Shown here: one piece after another, positions 1-9,305 of the stretch
Position numbering within the stretch: the first letter of the stretch is position 1
How the letters are laid out: each line of letters starts with the position of its first letter
Assembly (NCBI RefSeq): GCF_000165485.1
Contig: NC_014623.1
Span: forward strand, 3,925,501 to 3,989,500
DNA: 64,000 bases
Direction: 5' to 3'
Source of the DNA: Stigmatella aurantiaca DW4/3-1
GTDB lineage: Bacteria > Myxococcota > Myxococcia > Myxococcales > Myxococcaceae
The notes under the pieces: generated by a model
Databases searched by the model: none
Told to the model about the DNA's origin: nothing
The model's input: the letters and a program-made list of their open reading frames with translations, nothing else
Made by a program: the position numbers and the translations under genes

Positions 1-36
1 GGCCCCGCGGGCTTTCTGGCCCGCATGGGGCTGTGA
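1..36 (+). CDS. C-terminal tail of an upstream gene (partial)
   Basis: Frame 1 is open from the left edge and reads GPAGFLARMGL followed by TGA at 34-36. The composition fits the end of a coding region, but eleven residues cannot identify a product. It would converge on the lipoprotein gene that ends at 55. It could also be chance, since any frame in GC-rich DNA stays open this long. Confidence 0.35.
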   Translation, partial: GPAGFLARMGL

Positions 37-54
37 GCGCGAGGAGGGGCGTCT

Positions 55-528
55 TCAGATGCCGGAGATGATCTTCCACTGGCCGTCGCGCTTCTCGAGC
101 ACCATCTGCTCCAGCTCCGAGTCGCTCTGGCTGCGGGACGTCAAGGTGGGCAGGCGCCAGCTCGCGTTCCAGTAGTAGATGGCCATGGCCCGGTTCTCCT
201 CCTCGAGCAACTGCACCCGGCGGACGTTGATGTCCACCTTCGGGTTGTCCAGCTTGGAGAAGAGGTTCTGCAGGTGGGTGGGCAGGTTGGCGTACGTGAG
301 ATCGTCCTCGAGCGTCTCCGTCCCCGCATCCTCGCGGAAGGACTCGGAGACGAGCGCCTGGATGGCCCTGGCATCCTTGGCCTCCAGGGCGGCCCGGTAG
401 CGCTCCATCACGGCGAGGATGGCGCGCGAATCTTCGGTGTCTTCGATATCGGTGCCCGGGATGCGCCGGGTGGCGCATGCCGCGGTCAGGAGCAGCAGGG
501 GCAGGACAAGGAGCGATCGGACGTTCAT
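55..528 (-). CDS. SnoaL/NTF2-like lipoprotein
   Basis: The 157-residue protein starts with a lipoprotein signal peptide whose lipobox LLTAAC puts the lipidated Cys at residue 18. The rest looks like one NTF2/SnoaL-like domain: an N-terminal helix (AILAVMERYRAALEAKDARA, about 36-55) that begins the cone, then beta strands ending in RDGQWKIISGI, a typical end of this fold. In these domains the pocket may bind a small ligand or have no catalytic role; no active site can be assigned here. It probably sits in the periplasm, attached to a membrane. The fold call is from pattern only. Confidence 0.7.
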   Translation of the reverse strand: MNVRSLLVLPLLLLTAACATRRIPGTDIEDTEDSRAILAVMERYRAALEAKDARAIQALVSESFREDAGTETLEDDLTYANLPTHLQNLFSKLDNPKVDINVRRVQLLEEENRAMAIYYWNASWRLPTLTSRSQSDSELEQMVLEKRDGQWKIISGI

Positions 529-594
529 GGTTCGGTGGCCTCTATGAGTCCAACCGCTCCGGTGTCAACTCATTCCCCGGCCGGCCGGGGAGGC

Positions 595-1119
595 TTACGG
601 CTTGCGCACGAACTCGGCGATGAAGCGATTGAGCACCGCGGGCTCGGCATCGAGGATCTTCAACCCCTCGGACTGGATGACCTTCTCGCCAATGAGCGCC
701 AGGGGCTTCAGCAGAAAGGGCAGCTTGAGGGAGATCTCCCCGTCCATGATGCGCTCGGTCTCGCCGTTGACGTCCCTCAAGCGCAGCACACCGGTGTTCA
801 CCATCATCTTGGAGATGGCGTTGGAGGTCGGCACGTTGGTGAACGTCAGCTCCTTGGTGCGCTTGTCATAGGTGGACGTCTCGATGAAGGCGAACCACTC
901 GGGAGGAACCTTCTTCGGACCGATGGCGCTGATGACGGGCTTGGGGCGGTAGCGTATCCGGCGCCGGACCTGGTTGCCCTCGTCCTTGACCTCCAGCGTC
1001 TGCACCTCCAAGAGCACGCCGTGGTGCTTGAGCAGAAAATCGGAGTACCGCTCGTCGAGCAACGCGCGCTCCACCTCGTCCACCGTCCCCTGAATCCGCT
1101 GCCGCGCTTCGAACCGCAT
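595..1119 (-). CDS. DUF2505-like protein (START-type fold)
   Basis: The 174-residue protein has no signal peptide and looks cytoplasmic. It resembles DUF2505 proteins, which are related to START/SRPBCC ligand-binding folds: an opening strand (MRFEARQRIQGTVDEVERAL), a middle beta sheet, and a closing helix (GLKILDAEPAVLNRFIAEFV). START-like folds usually bind a hydrophobic ligand in a central cavity, but no ligand is known here. The ATG at 1119 has a strong AGGAGGAG ribosome-binding site just upstream. It follows the metallopeptidase gene on the same strand after 29 bp, so the two may be co-transcribed. Confidence 0.7.
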   Translation of the reverse strand: MRFEARQRIQGTVDEVERALLDERYSDFLLKHHGVLLEVQTLEVKDEGNQVRRRIRYRPKPVISAIGPKKVPPEWFAFIETSTYDKRTKELTFTNVPTSNAISKMMVNTGVLRLRDVNGETERIMDGEISLKLPFLLKPLALIGEKVIQSEGLKILDAEPAVLNRFIAEFVRKP

Positions 1120-1148
1120 ATCTCCTCCTGTCGAGTAGGCGGATGCGT

Positions 1149-3515
1149 CTAGCGGAAAGCCCGCCGGGGCACCAGGGGGCCGCCGAAGGCACCATCCTCG
1201 AAATCACACCGGGCCACCCATTCGGTGGCCGCCATTTTGAAAGCGGGTCCAAAATCTGGCAGAGCCCCCACCTCGTGCCTCACCGCGCCGCAATCTCCGG
1301 CCAGATAGGAGGATTCCACCAGCAGCCGCAACGTCTCCCGGCGCAGGGCTTCGGACAGCGGGGGCGACGCCTCGAGCGTCCGGTGCAGTTGCTCCACCGC
1401 GAGCGAGGGCTCGCCCACCTGGTGCAGGCGCCGCCCGAGCAGGTAGTGGAGGATGGGATCCTTCGGCGCCGTCTCCAGCGCCCAGGCCAGCCGCAGCAGG
1501 CGCATGTCCTCGCGCGGGTCCCGGAAGAAGCGCTCGATGGTCTCCAGGCGCGAGGGGGAGTCGAGCGCGGAGAGTTTCACCTGGGCGGTCCGCTCCAACT
1601 CGGGGCTGGGCGCCAGGGCGAGCACTCGCTCCAGGTGCCGCCGGGCCTCGTCGAGCTGGGTCAGGCGCAGGGCCATGTCCGCCTGTTTCAGGGCCACCTC
1701 GGCCTCCAGCGCGGGTTGGGCCTGGGATTTCTCCGCCAGACGCGCGAGCACCTGGGCCGCCTCGGCCGTCTGGTCGAGCTGGTCCAGGGCGGTGGCTTGG
1801 CCGATGACGTAGTTGGGTTCCTCGGGCTGAAGCTCCGCGGCGCGCTGGTAGAGCTTCAGGGCGTCCTCGGGATCTCCCGGGAGCGAACTCCACGCCGCCT
1901 CGGAGAGGCGCGCCACCTCGCGGGCGCAGGTGCGGGTGAAGAGGCTGCCGGTGCGGAAGCGCAAGAAGGCGCGGCTCAGCGCGGCTTCATCCAAGGGGAG
2001 GGAGTCCAGGAAGCGTTCCCACTCGGTGGCGAGTTCGTCCAGGGAACGGCCGTAGGCGGCGGGGAAGTCCGCGTGGGCATAGAGGGTGCGCACCTTCTCC
2101 GAGCCGTACGTGTCCGCCAGATAACGAATGAAGGAGCCCGCGACCGTGTACGCCCGCGTGGGCGCGGCTTGGTAGAAGCTCTCGGTGCCCATCAGCCCGC
2201 GCATGTCCGGCGCCAGGCCCTGCCGGCGCATGCCCGCCGCCCACTGGTGCAGGGTGAGGTCCCCTTGGATGGGGTCATCCGCGGCGACCGCATAGCCTTC
2301 AATCACGCCCATCAGCGGCCAGAGCCCGAAGCGGGTGGTGACGCGGAAGGGGCCGCTGCCCGCGGGGGCCGCCATCACATGGGCCAGCTCATGGTGGAGG
2401 CTGGAGTGGGGGAAGGGACGCTCGTTGATGTGCAACTCGTAGCGCCAGGGTTTGGCGAACTGGGTGCGCCCGGCGCCCACGAGCTCCTGCTTCTCCTCGT
2501 CCGAGCGGTACAGATAGACGTGGAGGGTCTCCGTGGGGGCCTTGCCGAGGAAGCGGGAGAGCTGGGCATGGCGGAACTCCAGATCCCGCACCATCCGGTC
2601 CACGTCCTGCCGGGGCTTGCCGCGCGGATAGTGGAAGCGGAAGTGGGGCGTGTCCCGGACGCCCCCGAGGCGCTCGGAGAGGTAGGCCTCCGTCATCCGG
2701 AGCCCCAGCGCGGGGGCTTGGGCCTCCATGAGGGCGATGCTCCCCAGCAGCACCAGCATCAGCCCCCCCGAGCCCCATCCCACGCGTGGCCGGGTGAGGC
2801 GGCCCTCCCGGAGCTCCAGGCTCATCGCCGCCAGCAGCGCCAGCACCGCGGCCACCAGCAGCGTCTCCAGCCGGAACCAGGCCAGGCGGGGCGTCACCTT
2901 CAGCGCTTCGTCATAGAGGGGGCCCGGCAGATGTCCGAGAAAGTGGTTGAACGCATACACCTGAGGTCCGAAGACGATGGGCCAGGCGGTGAGGAGGCCC
3001 GAGGTGAGCACCAGGGCGGCATAGGCGAGCACCGCGCGCCCGGGCCGCTGCGCCCAGAAGCCACAGAGGACGCCGGCACAGGCCGCCATGGCCGCGGAGG
3101 GCAGGGTGAGCAGGGGATAGAAGCCCACGAGCTCGAAGGGATCGCACCGGGTGGTGATCAGCGCGAAGAGGGTGGCGCTGACGAAGGGGGGGCAGGAGCA
3201 CCGCCGTGTTGAGCAGCAGCGCGGTGCCCAGGGCCTGCGCCACCGGGAGGCCTGGGCGTTCCGGCCGGGGAAGATCCTTCCAGCGGGAGTCCTCCCCCCG
3301 GAGGATGCGGCGCTCCTGGGCGGCGGCGGCGATGCCCACGCCCCCCCCAGGGTGCCCACGGCGATGGCCAGGGCCAGCCCCAGTTCGAAACCGGGCACCC
3401 CAAACAGCGGAAGGAAGACGAGCGCGGAGCCGCCGAGCGCCAGCGCTCCCACCGCGATGAGCACCGCGCGACGGCGCAGCAGTGCGAGAACTCGGGAGGA
3501 TGGGACTTGCTGCAT
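1149..3515 (-). CDS. Membrane-anchored peptidase-MA metalloprotease with TPR tail; frame shifted twice
   Basis: As written, 788 residues from the ATG at 3515, which has GGGGAG upstream. The N-terminal third is hydrophobic with several membrane segments. A gluzincin site follows: HELAH at about 375-379 and a third ligand Glu at about 406 in EGYA, typical of peptidase MA proteins. The C-terminal third (from about 530) is helical TPR-like repeats. Between the C8 run at 3341-3348 and the G7 run at 3186-3192 the frame gives an Arg/Cys/Pro-rich stretch, while the neighbouring frame gives a sensible hydrophobic sequence (GTALLLNTAVLLPP). One extra base in the first run and one fewer in the second would restore it. 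This is either a double sequencing error or a compensated double frameshift. The substrate is unknown. Confidence 0.8.
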   Translation of the reverse strand: MQQVPSSRVLALLRRRAVLIAVGALALGGSALVFLPLFGVPGFELGLALAIAVGTLGGAWASPPPPRSAASSGGRTPAGRIFPGRNAQASRWRRPWAPRCCSTRRCSCPPFVSATLFALITTRCDPFELVGFYPLLTLPSAAMAACAGVLCGFWAQRPGRAVLAYAALVLTSGLLTAWPIVFGPQVYAFNHFLGHLPGPLYDEALKVTPRLAWFRLETLLVAAVLALLAAMSLELREGRLTRPRVGWGSGGLMLVLLGSIALMEAQAPALGLRMTEAYLSERLGGVRDTPHFRFHYPRGKPRQDVDRMVRDLEFRHAQLSRFLGKAPTETLHVYLYRSDEEKQELVGAGRTQFAKPWRYELHINERPFPHSSLHHELAHVMAAPAGSGPFRVTTRFGLWPLMGVIEGYAVAADDPIQGDLTLHQWAAGMRRQGLAPDMRGLMGTESFYQAAPTRAYTVAGSFIRYLADTYGSEKVRTLYAHADFPAAYGRSLDELATEWERFLDSLPLDEAALSRAFLRFRTGSLFTRTCAREVARLSEAAWSSLPGDPEDALKLYQRAAELQPEEPNYVIGQATALDQLDQTAEAAQVLARLAEKSQAQPALEAEVALKQADMALRLTQLDEARRHLERVLALAPSPELERTAQVKLSALDSPSRLETIERFFRDPREDMRLLRLAWALETAPKDPILHYLLGRRLHQVGEPSLAVEQLHRTLEASPPLSEALRRETLRLLVESSYLAGDCGAVRHEVGALPDFGPAFKMAATEWVARCDFEDGAFGGPLVPRRAFR

Positions 3516-3540
3516 GGGCTCCCCTATACTCCGTGGCCGC

Positions 3541-3929
3541 ATGCCCGAACAGAAGACCGGTCCAGAGCACCGCCAGCACACGCGCGCGCCCATCGAATTG
3601 AAAGTCGATTACAAGAAGCTCAACTCCTTCTTCGCCGACTACACGAAGAACATCTCCAAGGGTGGCACGTTCATCAAGACGAAGAAGCCGTTGCCCATCG
3701 GCACGCGCTTTCTCTTCAAGCTGACGGTTCCCCAGCGCGAGGCGCCCTTCGAGCTGCTGGGCGAGGTGGTCTGGTCCAAGGGGGATGGCGATGAGCCCGG
3801 CATGGGCATCCGGTTCATCTACAGCAATGATGCCCAGCGCACCGAGTTCGAGGCGGTCGTCGAGAAGCTCATGGCGGACAGCCTGGGGACCGACCTGACC
3901 GAGAAGCTCCTCAAGAAGCCCCTGCACTC

Positions 3930-3933
<4 letters not shown>
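3541..3933 (+). CDS. PilZ-domain protein, myxobacterial TIGR02266 type
   Basis: The 130-residue protein is one PilZ-like domain: an RxxxR-like entry (EHRQHTRAPIELKVDYKK), then DYTKNISKGGTFIKT, then a barrel ending in GMGIRFIYSND. It belongs to the family of short PilZ paralogs that is expanded in myxobacteria. PilZ domains usually bind cyclic di-GMP through an RxxxR and D/NxSxxG pair; here NISKGG matches the second motif, while the first is less regular, so binding is likely but not certain. There is no Shine-Dalgarno sequence, and TATACT lies 10 nt before the ATG. The start is only 25 bp from the divergent metallopeptidase start. Confidence 0.85.
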
Positions 3934-4472
<539 letters not shown>

Positions 4473-4505
4473 GCCACCCGTGTCCAGGTCATCCAGAGGG
4501 GGACC

Positions 4506-5522
4506 ATGAAGACCGCCGCTCTGCCTGAGACCATGCGCGCCCTGTGCCTCACGGACTACCACGGGGGGCCTGGGTCGCTGCGGCTCATGGAGCGCCCCGT
4601 GCCGAAGCCCTCGGCCGGACAGCTCCTGGTGCGTGTCACGGCCGCGCCCATCCACCCCGCGGACAGGACGTTCATGCAAGGCCGCTATGGGGTGAGAAAG
4701 CCCCTGCCGGTGGTGCCGGGGTTCGAGGGCAGCGGCACGGTGGTGGCCGCGGGGAGCCTGGCGGGGCGGCTGCTGGTGGGGCGCAGGGTGGGGGTGTCCA
4801 CCGCGGCGGGAGTGGATGGAACGTGGGCGGAGTACGTGGTGGTGCCCCTGGCCCATTGCCTACCGCTGCTGCCGCGCACCAGCGATGAGCAGGGGGCCTG
4901 CCTCTTCGTCAACCCCTTCTCGGCCTGGGCACTGATGGAGATGGCGCGCAAGGGCAAGCACCCGGCGTTGGTGCAGAGTGCCGCGGCGAGTGCGCTGGGG
5001 CGTATGGTGTTGAAGCGGGCCCTCAAGGAGAGGATTCCCCTGGTGAACATCGTCCGCCGGGCCGGGCAGGAGGAGTTGCTGCGAGGGCTGGGGGCTGAGC
5101 ACGTGGTGAACAGCAGCGAGCCGGAGTTCGAGGAGCGCTTGCGCCTGCTCTGCCACGAGTTGGGGGTGACGCTGGGCTTCGACGCGGTGGCGGGAGCGAT
5201 GACGGGCCAGATCCTCCAGGCGCTGCCGGAGGGGGGGACGGTGGTCGTCTACGGTGAACTCTCGGGAGAAGAGTGCCGCCTCTCCGCGGGCGAGCTCGTC
5301 TTCCGGAGGAAGAAGGTGGAGGGCTTCTGGTTGTCGACTTGGCTCAGCCAGGGGCTCGGCAAGGCCCAGCTCCGGGCGCTGGTGGATATTCCGTGGATGG
5401 CAGGCAAGGACTTCGAGACGCCCGTTCGCGCGGGTTTTCCCCTCGAGTCGGCGGAAGAGGCGTTGCGCCTGGCCGCCTCCGACATGACCGAGGGCAAGGT
5501 GTTCTTCAACCCGAAGCTCTGA
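4506..5522 (+). CDS. MDR-family NADPH:quinone/alcohol oxidoreductase
   Basis: The 338-residue protein is a medium-chain dehydrogenase/reductase. The GroES-like half (about 10-125) has APIHPADRTFMQGRYG and GFEGSGTV, the signature of zinc-independent quinone and enoyl reductases. The cysteine and histidine zinc ligands of classical alcohol dehydrogenases are missing. The Rossmann half has a changed nucleotide loop (QSAAASALGRMVLKRAL where GxxGxxG is usual), which resembles the trans-2-enoyl/quinone reductase branch. A GAGGGGG ribosome-binding site precedes the ATG. It stands alone, converging on ybaK, and its substrate cannot be read from the sequence. Confidence 0.8.
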   Translation: MKTAALPETMRALCLTDYHGGPGSLRLMERPVPKPSAGQLLVRVTAAPIHPADRTFMQGRYGVRKPLPVVPGFEGSGTVVAAGSLAGRLLVGRRVGVSTAAGVDGTWAEYVVVPLAHCLPLLPRTSDEQGACLFVNPFSAWALMEMARKGKHPALVQSAAASALGRMVLKRALKERIPLVNIVRRAGQEELLRGLGAEHVVNSSEPEFEERLRLLCHELGVTLGFDAVAGAMTGQILQALPEGGTVVVYGELSGEECRLSAGELVFRRKKVEGFWLSTWLSQGLGKAQLRALVDIPWMAGKDFETPVRAGFPLESAEEALRLAASDMTEGKVFFNPKL

Positions 5523-5534
5523 GCCAGGGGGGCT

Positions 5535-6011
5535 TCAGCCCTTCGGGCGGGAGATGGGGCCGACCTTGCACTTCGTGACCGCTTGGTAGGCCGTCGGCGT
5601 CAGGAGGAGCTGGGTCCCGCGCACGCCCGCGGACACGGAGATGACGTCGAACAGATCGATCGTCTCGTCCGCGAAGACGGGGTACTCCTTCTTGCCGCCG
5701 ATGGCCGTCACGCCGCCCCGGATGTAACCCGTCAGCGGCTGAAGCTCCTTCAGGGGGACGGTGTCGACCTTCCGGTCGCCGCTCAGCCGGGCCAGCGCTT
5801 TCAGGTCCAGCTCCGCGTCGCCCGGCACCACGGCGAGGAGGACGCCCGTCCGGTCGCCGCGGGCCACCAGCGTCTTGAACACCTGCTCCGCAGGCAGCCC
5901 CACCTTGGCGGCCACCGTCTCCGCGGACAGGTCCTCGGGGTCGACTTCGTACTCGCGAAGTTCGTAATCGACTCCGAGGGTGTCCAGCAGGCGGGCGGCA
6001 TTCGTCTTCAT
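5535..6011 (-). CDS. ybaK: YbaK/EbsC Cys-tRNA(Pro) deacylase
   Basis: The 158-residue cytoplasmic protein matches YbaK-type editing domains, which hydrolyse Cys wrongly attached to tRNA-Pro. Visible marks are MKTNAARLLDTLGV at the start, FKTLVARGD with the conserved Lys, VVPGDAELDLKALA, and GYIRGGVTAIGGKKEYPVF near the C-terminus. The start at 6011 lies 4 bp after the purK stop codon. An in-frame extension upstream would overlap purK and is less likely. It is the last gene of a purE-purK-ybaK unit, so it is probably expressed with purine synthesis although its job is translation quality control. Confidence 0.88.
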   Translation of the reverse strand: MKTNAARLLDTLGVDYELREYEVDPEDLSAETVAAKVGLPAEQVFKTLVARGDRTGVLLAVVPGDAELDLKALARLSGDRKVDTVPLKELQPLTGYIRGGVTAIGGKKEYPVFADETIDLFDVISVSAGVRGTQLLLTPTAYQAVTKCKVGPISRPKG

Positions 6012-6015
6012 GGCC

Positions 6016-7152
6016 TTACATTCCCAGGGCTTGGGCGGCGGCCTTGACCCGTGCCAGCGCCTCCTCGGGAGAGGTTCCCACGGCGGACAGGTGTCCCATC
6101 TTCCGCCCCTTGCGGGCATCGCGCTTGCCGTACAGGTGCAGGCGGACCCCTGGCATGGCGAGCACCTGTTCGAAGCGAGGACCTCCCTCGTTCAGCCACA
6201 AGTCTCCCAGCAGGTTCACGATGGCCGCTGGGCGCACCACCTCGACCGAGCCGAGGGGCAGGTTGCACACCGCCCGCACGGCCTGCTCGAACTGGCTGGT
6301 GAGGCAGGCCACCTCCGTGGCGTGGAAGCTGTTGTGCGGCCGGGGGGCCAACTCATTCACCAGCAGCGTGCCATCCTTCAGCAGGAACAGCTCCACCACC
6401 AGCAGGCCTTCGACCTGAAGCGCGTGGGCCATGGCGCGGGCGATGTCCGCGGCCTGCGCGGCCACGGGGGCAGACACCGGACCGGGCAGCAACGACCAGG
6501 CCAGGATGCGGTCCTCGTGGTGGTTGAAGGCGGGCGGATACACCGCCGTCTCCCCCTGAGGGCTGCGCGCCACGAGCACGGACAGCTCGGCCTCCAGATC
6601 GAGCGTGGCTTCCACCACCACCGCGCGTTCTCCCAGCTCGCGCCAGGCCTGGGGGGCCTCCGCGGGGGACTTCACCACCACTTGCCCCCGGCCGTCGTAT
6701 CCGCCCTCGCAGGACTTCACGAAGCAGCGCCCTCCCAGGGCGGTCACCTCCGTGGTCAGCTCTTCCGCACGGTTCACCTCGCGCCAGGGGCCCAGGGGAA
6801 AGCCATGCTTCGCCAGCCAGGCCTTCTGCCGCCCGCGGTGCTGGACGATCTCCAGCACCGCGGCGGAGGGACGCACCGGAGCGTGTTCGGCCGCCGCACG
6901 CAGGGACGACAGGGGGATCTTCTCGATCTCCAGCGTTACCACCTCGCAGGCCCGGGCCAGCTGGGCCGCCGCCCGCGCATCGCCGAAGTCGGCCGTGTAG
7001 CACTGGTCCACCACCCAGCGGGCAGGGCAGGCGGGATCTGGATCGAGCGCTTGCACCTGGAAACCGAGCGTGCGGGCCGACAGTGCCATCATCCGGCCCA
7101 GCTGGCCGCCCCCCAGAATGCCAAGGGTGCCTCCCGGAAGAACGGTCTTCAT
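6016..7152 (-). CDS. purK: 5-(carboxyamino)imidazole ribonucleotide synthase PurK
   Basis: The 378-residue ATP-grasp enzyme converts aminoimidazole ribonucleotide, bicarbonate and ATP to N5-CAIR in de novo purine synthesis. The N-terminal preATP-grasp fold opens with GTLGILGGGQLGRMMA. The ATP-grasp domain has FVKSCEGGYDGRGQ and the metal-binding NELAPRPHNSFH. Length and motifs are normal for PurK. Its start overlaps the purE stop (ATGA), so the two enzymes of consecutive steps are translationally coupled. Confidence 0.95.
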   Translation of the reverse strand: MKTVLPGGTLGILGGGQLGRMMALSARTLGFQVQALDPDPACPARWVVDQCYTADFGDARAAAQLARACEVVTLEIEKIPLSSLRAAAEHAPVRPSAAVLEIVQHRGRQKAWLAKHGFPLGPWREVNRAEELTTEVTALGGRCFVKSCEGGYDGRGQVVVKSPAEAPQAWRELGERAVVVEATLDLEAELSVLVARSPQGETAVYPPAFNHHEDRILAWSLLPGPVSAPVAAQAADIARAMAHALQVEGLLVVELFLLKDGTLLVNELAPRPHNSFHATEVACLTSQFEQAVRAVCNLPLGSVEVVRPAAIVNLLGDLWLNEGGPRFEQVLAMPGVRLHLYGKRDARKGRKMGHLSAVGTSPEEALARVKAAAQALGM

Positions 7153-7646
7153 GACAGCTCCCGTTCCCGGAGAACCTCGTCGGTGCGGGCCTTGCGCCAG
7201 CCGGCCAGCCGCGCGCGAAGCTCCGGACGCTGGAGGGCCAGGATGGAGGCGGCGTGGAGCGCGGCATTGGCCGCACCGGGCTTGCCAATGGCCTGCGTGC
7301 CCACCGGTACGCCCTTGGGCATCTGGACGATGGAGAGCAACGCGTCGAAGCCGTTGAGCACCGTGGTGGGCATGGGCACCCCCAGCACGGGCAACAGCGT
7401 CTTGCTGGCCACCATGCCTGGCAGGTGGGCTGCGCCTCCCGCCGCCGCGATGATGACCGACAGCCCCCGGGCCTCCGCCGTGGAGGCGTACTCGACCATC
7501 CAGTCCGGGGTGCGGTGGGCAGAGACGATGCGCACCTCGTGGGGGATTTCCAACTCGGTGAGGATGTCGATGGCAGGGCGCAAGAACTCGAGATCGCTCT
7601 TGCCTCCCATGATGACTCCCACCCAGGGGGTGTCCGAACTCGCCAT
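7149..7646 (-). CDS. purE: N5-CAIR mutase PurE (class I)
   Basis: The 165-residue enzyme converts N5-CAIR to CAIR, the step after PurK. Class I PurE marks are GVIMGGKSDLE near the start, SAHRTPD with the catalytic His, and the AAAGGAAHLPGM loop. The presence of PurK beside it confirms the two-step bacterial route. The start at 7646 (MASSDTPWVGV) is chosen because the extra 27 in-frame residues upstream are Pro/Arg-rich and do not fit the family. A GGGAGG-like sequence lies upstream of this ATG. Confidence 0.93.
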   Translation of the reverse strand: MASSDTPWVGVIMGGKSDLEFLRPAIDILTELEIPHEVRIVSAHRTPDWMVEYASTAEARGLSVIIAAAGGAAHLPGMVASKTLLPVLGVPMPTTVLNGFDALLSIVQMPKGVPVGTQAIGKPGAANAALHAASILALQRPELRARLAGWRKARTDEVLRERELS

Positions 7647-7806
7647 GCTGTCTCGCGCCTCCCGTGCGCTCTCCCGCCGTGGAGGCGGGAGAATGGGGAG
7701 ATAGGGCGGCGTGATTCCGCCGGTCAACCGAGAAGCGCGTGTCCTGGGAAGAAGGGGCTCCGTTCGCTCACCAAGCGTTTGCTGGAGGCGGGCGGGCCCC
7801 CTGGCC

Positions 7807-9237
7807 TCAGTACGTGGAGCCCAGGCGCCCGAAGCTCTTGAGCGCCTGGGTCTTCGACCGCTTGACCGCCGTGTTCACGTCGTCCGCGCTGGCGGCCTTC
7901 TCATACTCGGCGAAGGCCGCGTCCTGGTCGGCCATGTCGGCCGCCACCGCCGGGGCACCCGCCACCGAGGCGGCCTCTTGGAACATCTGCTGGTTCTGCT
8001 GGATGAACTGCTTGGCTTCCTCCCTGCGGCCCTTCTTGAGGGCCTCCGCGGCCTTCTGGAGGTTCTGCGCGCTGCGGGCCCGCGTCGCGTACACGGTGGC
8101 ATCCTTGTCCTGTCGCGCGAGCACCTCCTCACGCTGGTCCGTCACCATCGCGGACAACCGGGAGGCGGTTTCCACGGTCTTGTCCTTCAGGAGATCCGTG
8201 TACGCCAGCTTCAGCCCTGTCACATCCACCGCCTGGCCCACGCGCGAGCCCGTCACCACCACTCGGGCCACCACGCGCTCCGTCTGTCCAGCGGAGAAGT
8301 CCGTCAGGGCCACGCGCACCGTGCTTCCGGCCGTGTTGGCGCGGTACCCCAGCACCTCGCCCAGGGCGATGCCCTGGGGCAGCTCGAAGGAGAGTTCCAC
8401 GTTGCGCGCCACCTGGGTGCTGGCCTGCTGCAAGTCCTTCTGGAAGAGGGTGGCCAACTTCCCCGCATCCTCCAGGAAGCCGTAGGAGCCTGCCCCGTAC
8501 TCGGCGAAGGCTTGCATCAGGTCCTCGTTGAAGTCCGTCCCCACGCCGATGGAGCTCACCGTGATGCCCCGGGTGCGGATGTCCTTGACCACCTGCTTGA
8601 GGCTGCCCTCGTCCGTGCTGCCCTCGGTGGGCTGCCCGTCGCTGATGAGGATGAGGCGGTTGACCCGATAGTCCGAGCGCGCGGTCTCGACTTGGGCCTG
8701 GCCCGCCAGGAGGCCCGCGCTGATGTTGGTGCCCCCCTCGTCCCAGATGCCCTCGATGTACTGGATCATCCGCTCCCGGTTGGCGGGAGTGGCCTGGAGG
8801 CCGGGCAGGCTCTTCACATCCGAGCCGTAGTGGACGATGGCCAGCCGGTCGTCATCCTTGAGCAGCGTCACCAGGTGGCGCGCGGCCTGCTTGGCCTGCT
8901 CCAGCTTGTAGCCGCTCATGGAGCCGGAGCGGTCGATGATCAGCGCCAGGTTCACCGGGCTGCGCCGGGCGCCCGGGACTTCCTGACCCGTGATGTCCAC
9001 GGTGACGAAGACGTCCGAGCTGCCCGGGGTGATGTAGGGGTGGGACAACCGGCTCGTCATCGCCAGCGAACCCTGCGAAGTGCTGGGGGGCGGGGGCGGC
9101 GGAAGCGGGGGGGGCGGCTTGGACGGGGAGGGCGTGGCGCTGTGGACCGGTTGAGAGGTCACATGCGGCAGGCCCAGCACCAGGGCGGTGAGCGCGAGAC
9201 CCCCGGCCAAAGCCAACAGGGTGACGGTCTTGTTCAT
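7807..9237 (-). CDS. Exported VWA-domain protein
   Basis: The 476-residue protein has an N-terminal signal or anchor segment (about 5-25), a Pro-rich linker with runs of PPPP (about 40-52), and a von Willebrand A domain at about 95-265. The MIDAS metal site is intact: DRSGSMS (about 102-108), a conserved Thr in GGTNIS, and an Asp in ILISDGQPTEG. The later region is beta-rich, followed by a helical tail of Ala/Glu/Lys/Gln repeats. Such proteins bind ligands or partners through a metal ion in the periplasm or at the cell surface. AAGGAG precedes the ATG. The partner is unknown. Confidence 0.85.
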   Translation of the reverse strand: MNKTVTLLALAGGLALTALVLGLPHVTSQPVHSATPSPSKPPPPLPPPPPPSTSQGSLAMTSRLSHPYITPGSSDVFVTVDITGQEVPGARRSPVNLALIIDRSGSMSGYKLEQAKQAARHLVTLLKDDDRLAIVHYGSDVKSLPGLQATPANRERMIQYIEGIWDEGGTNISAGLLAGQAQVETARSDYRVNRLILISDGQPTEGSTDEGSLKQVVKDIRTRGITVSSIGVGTDFNEDLMQAFAEYGAGSYGFLEDAGKLATLFQKDLQQASTQVARNVELSFELPQGIALGEVLGYRANTAGSTVRVALTDFSAGQTERVVARVVVTGSRVGQAVDVTGLKLAYTDLLKDKTVETASRLSAMVTDQREEVLARQDKDATVYATRARSAQNLQKAAEALKKGRREEAKQFIQQNQQMFQEAASVAGAPAVAADMADQDAAFAEYEKAASADDVNTAVKRSKTQALKSFGRLGSTY

Positions 9238-9305
9238 GGCAGGGCTCCTTGGGACAACGGGCCCTGCTTTAGACGACCGAGGCGAAAAAAAGGTCTAAGG
9301 CTTCT

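Noticed and set aside
1143-3212. Long plus-strand open frame (689 codons) opposite the metallopeptidase gene
   Set aside because: It is Arg/Gly/Gln-rich with no domain and runs exactly antisense to a gene with clear motifs; a shadow of high GC.
9269-9298. Terminator or operator TTAGAC...GTCTAA before the VWA gene
   Set aside because: Only 6 bp arms with an 18-nt spacer; too weak to call, although a run of seven A lies inside.
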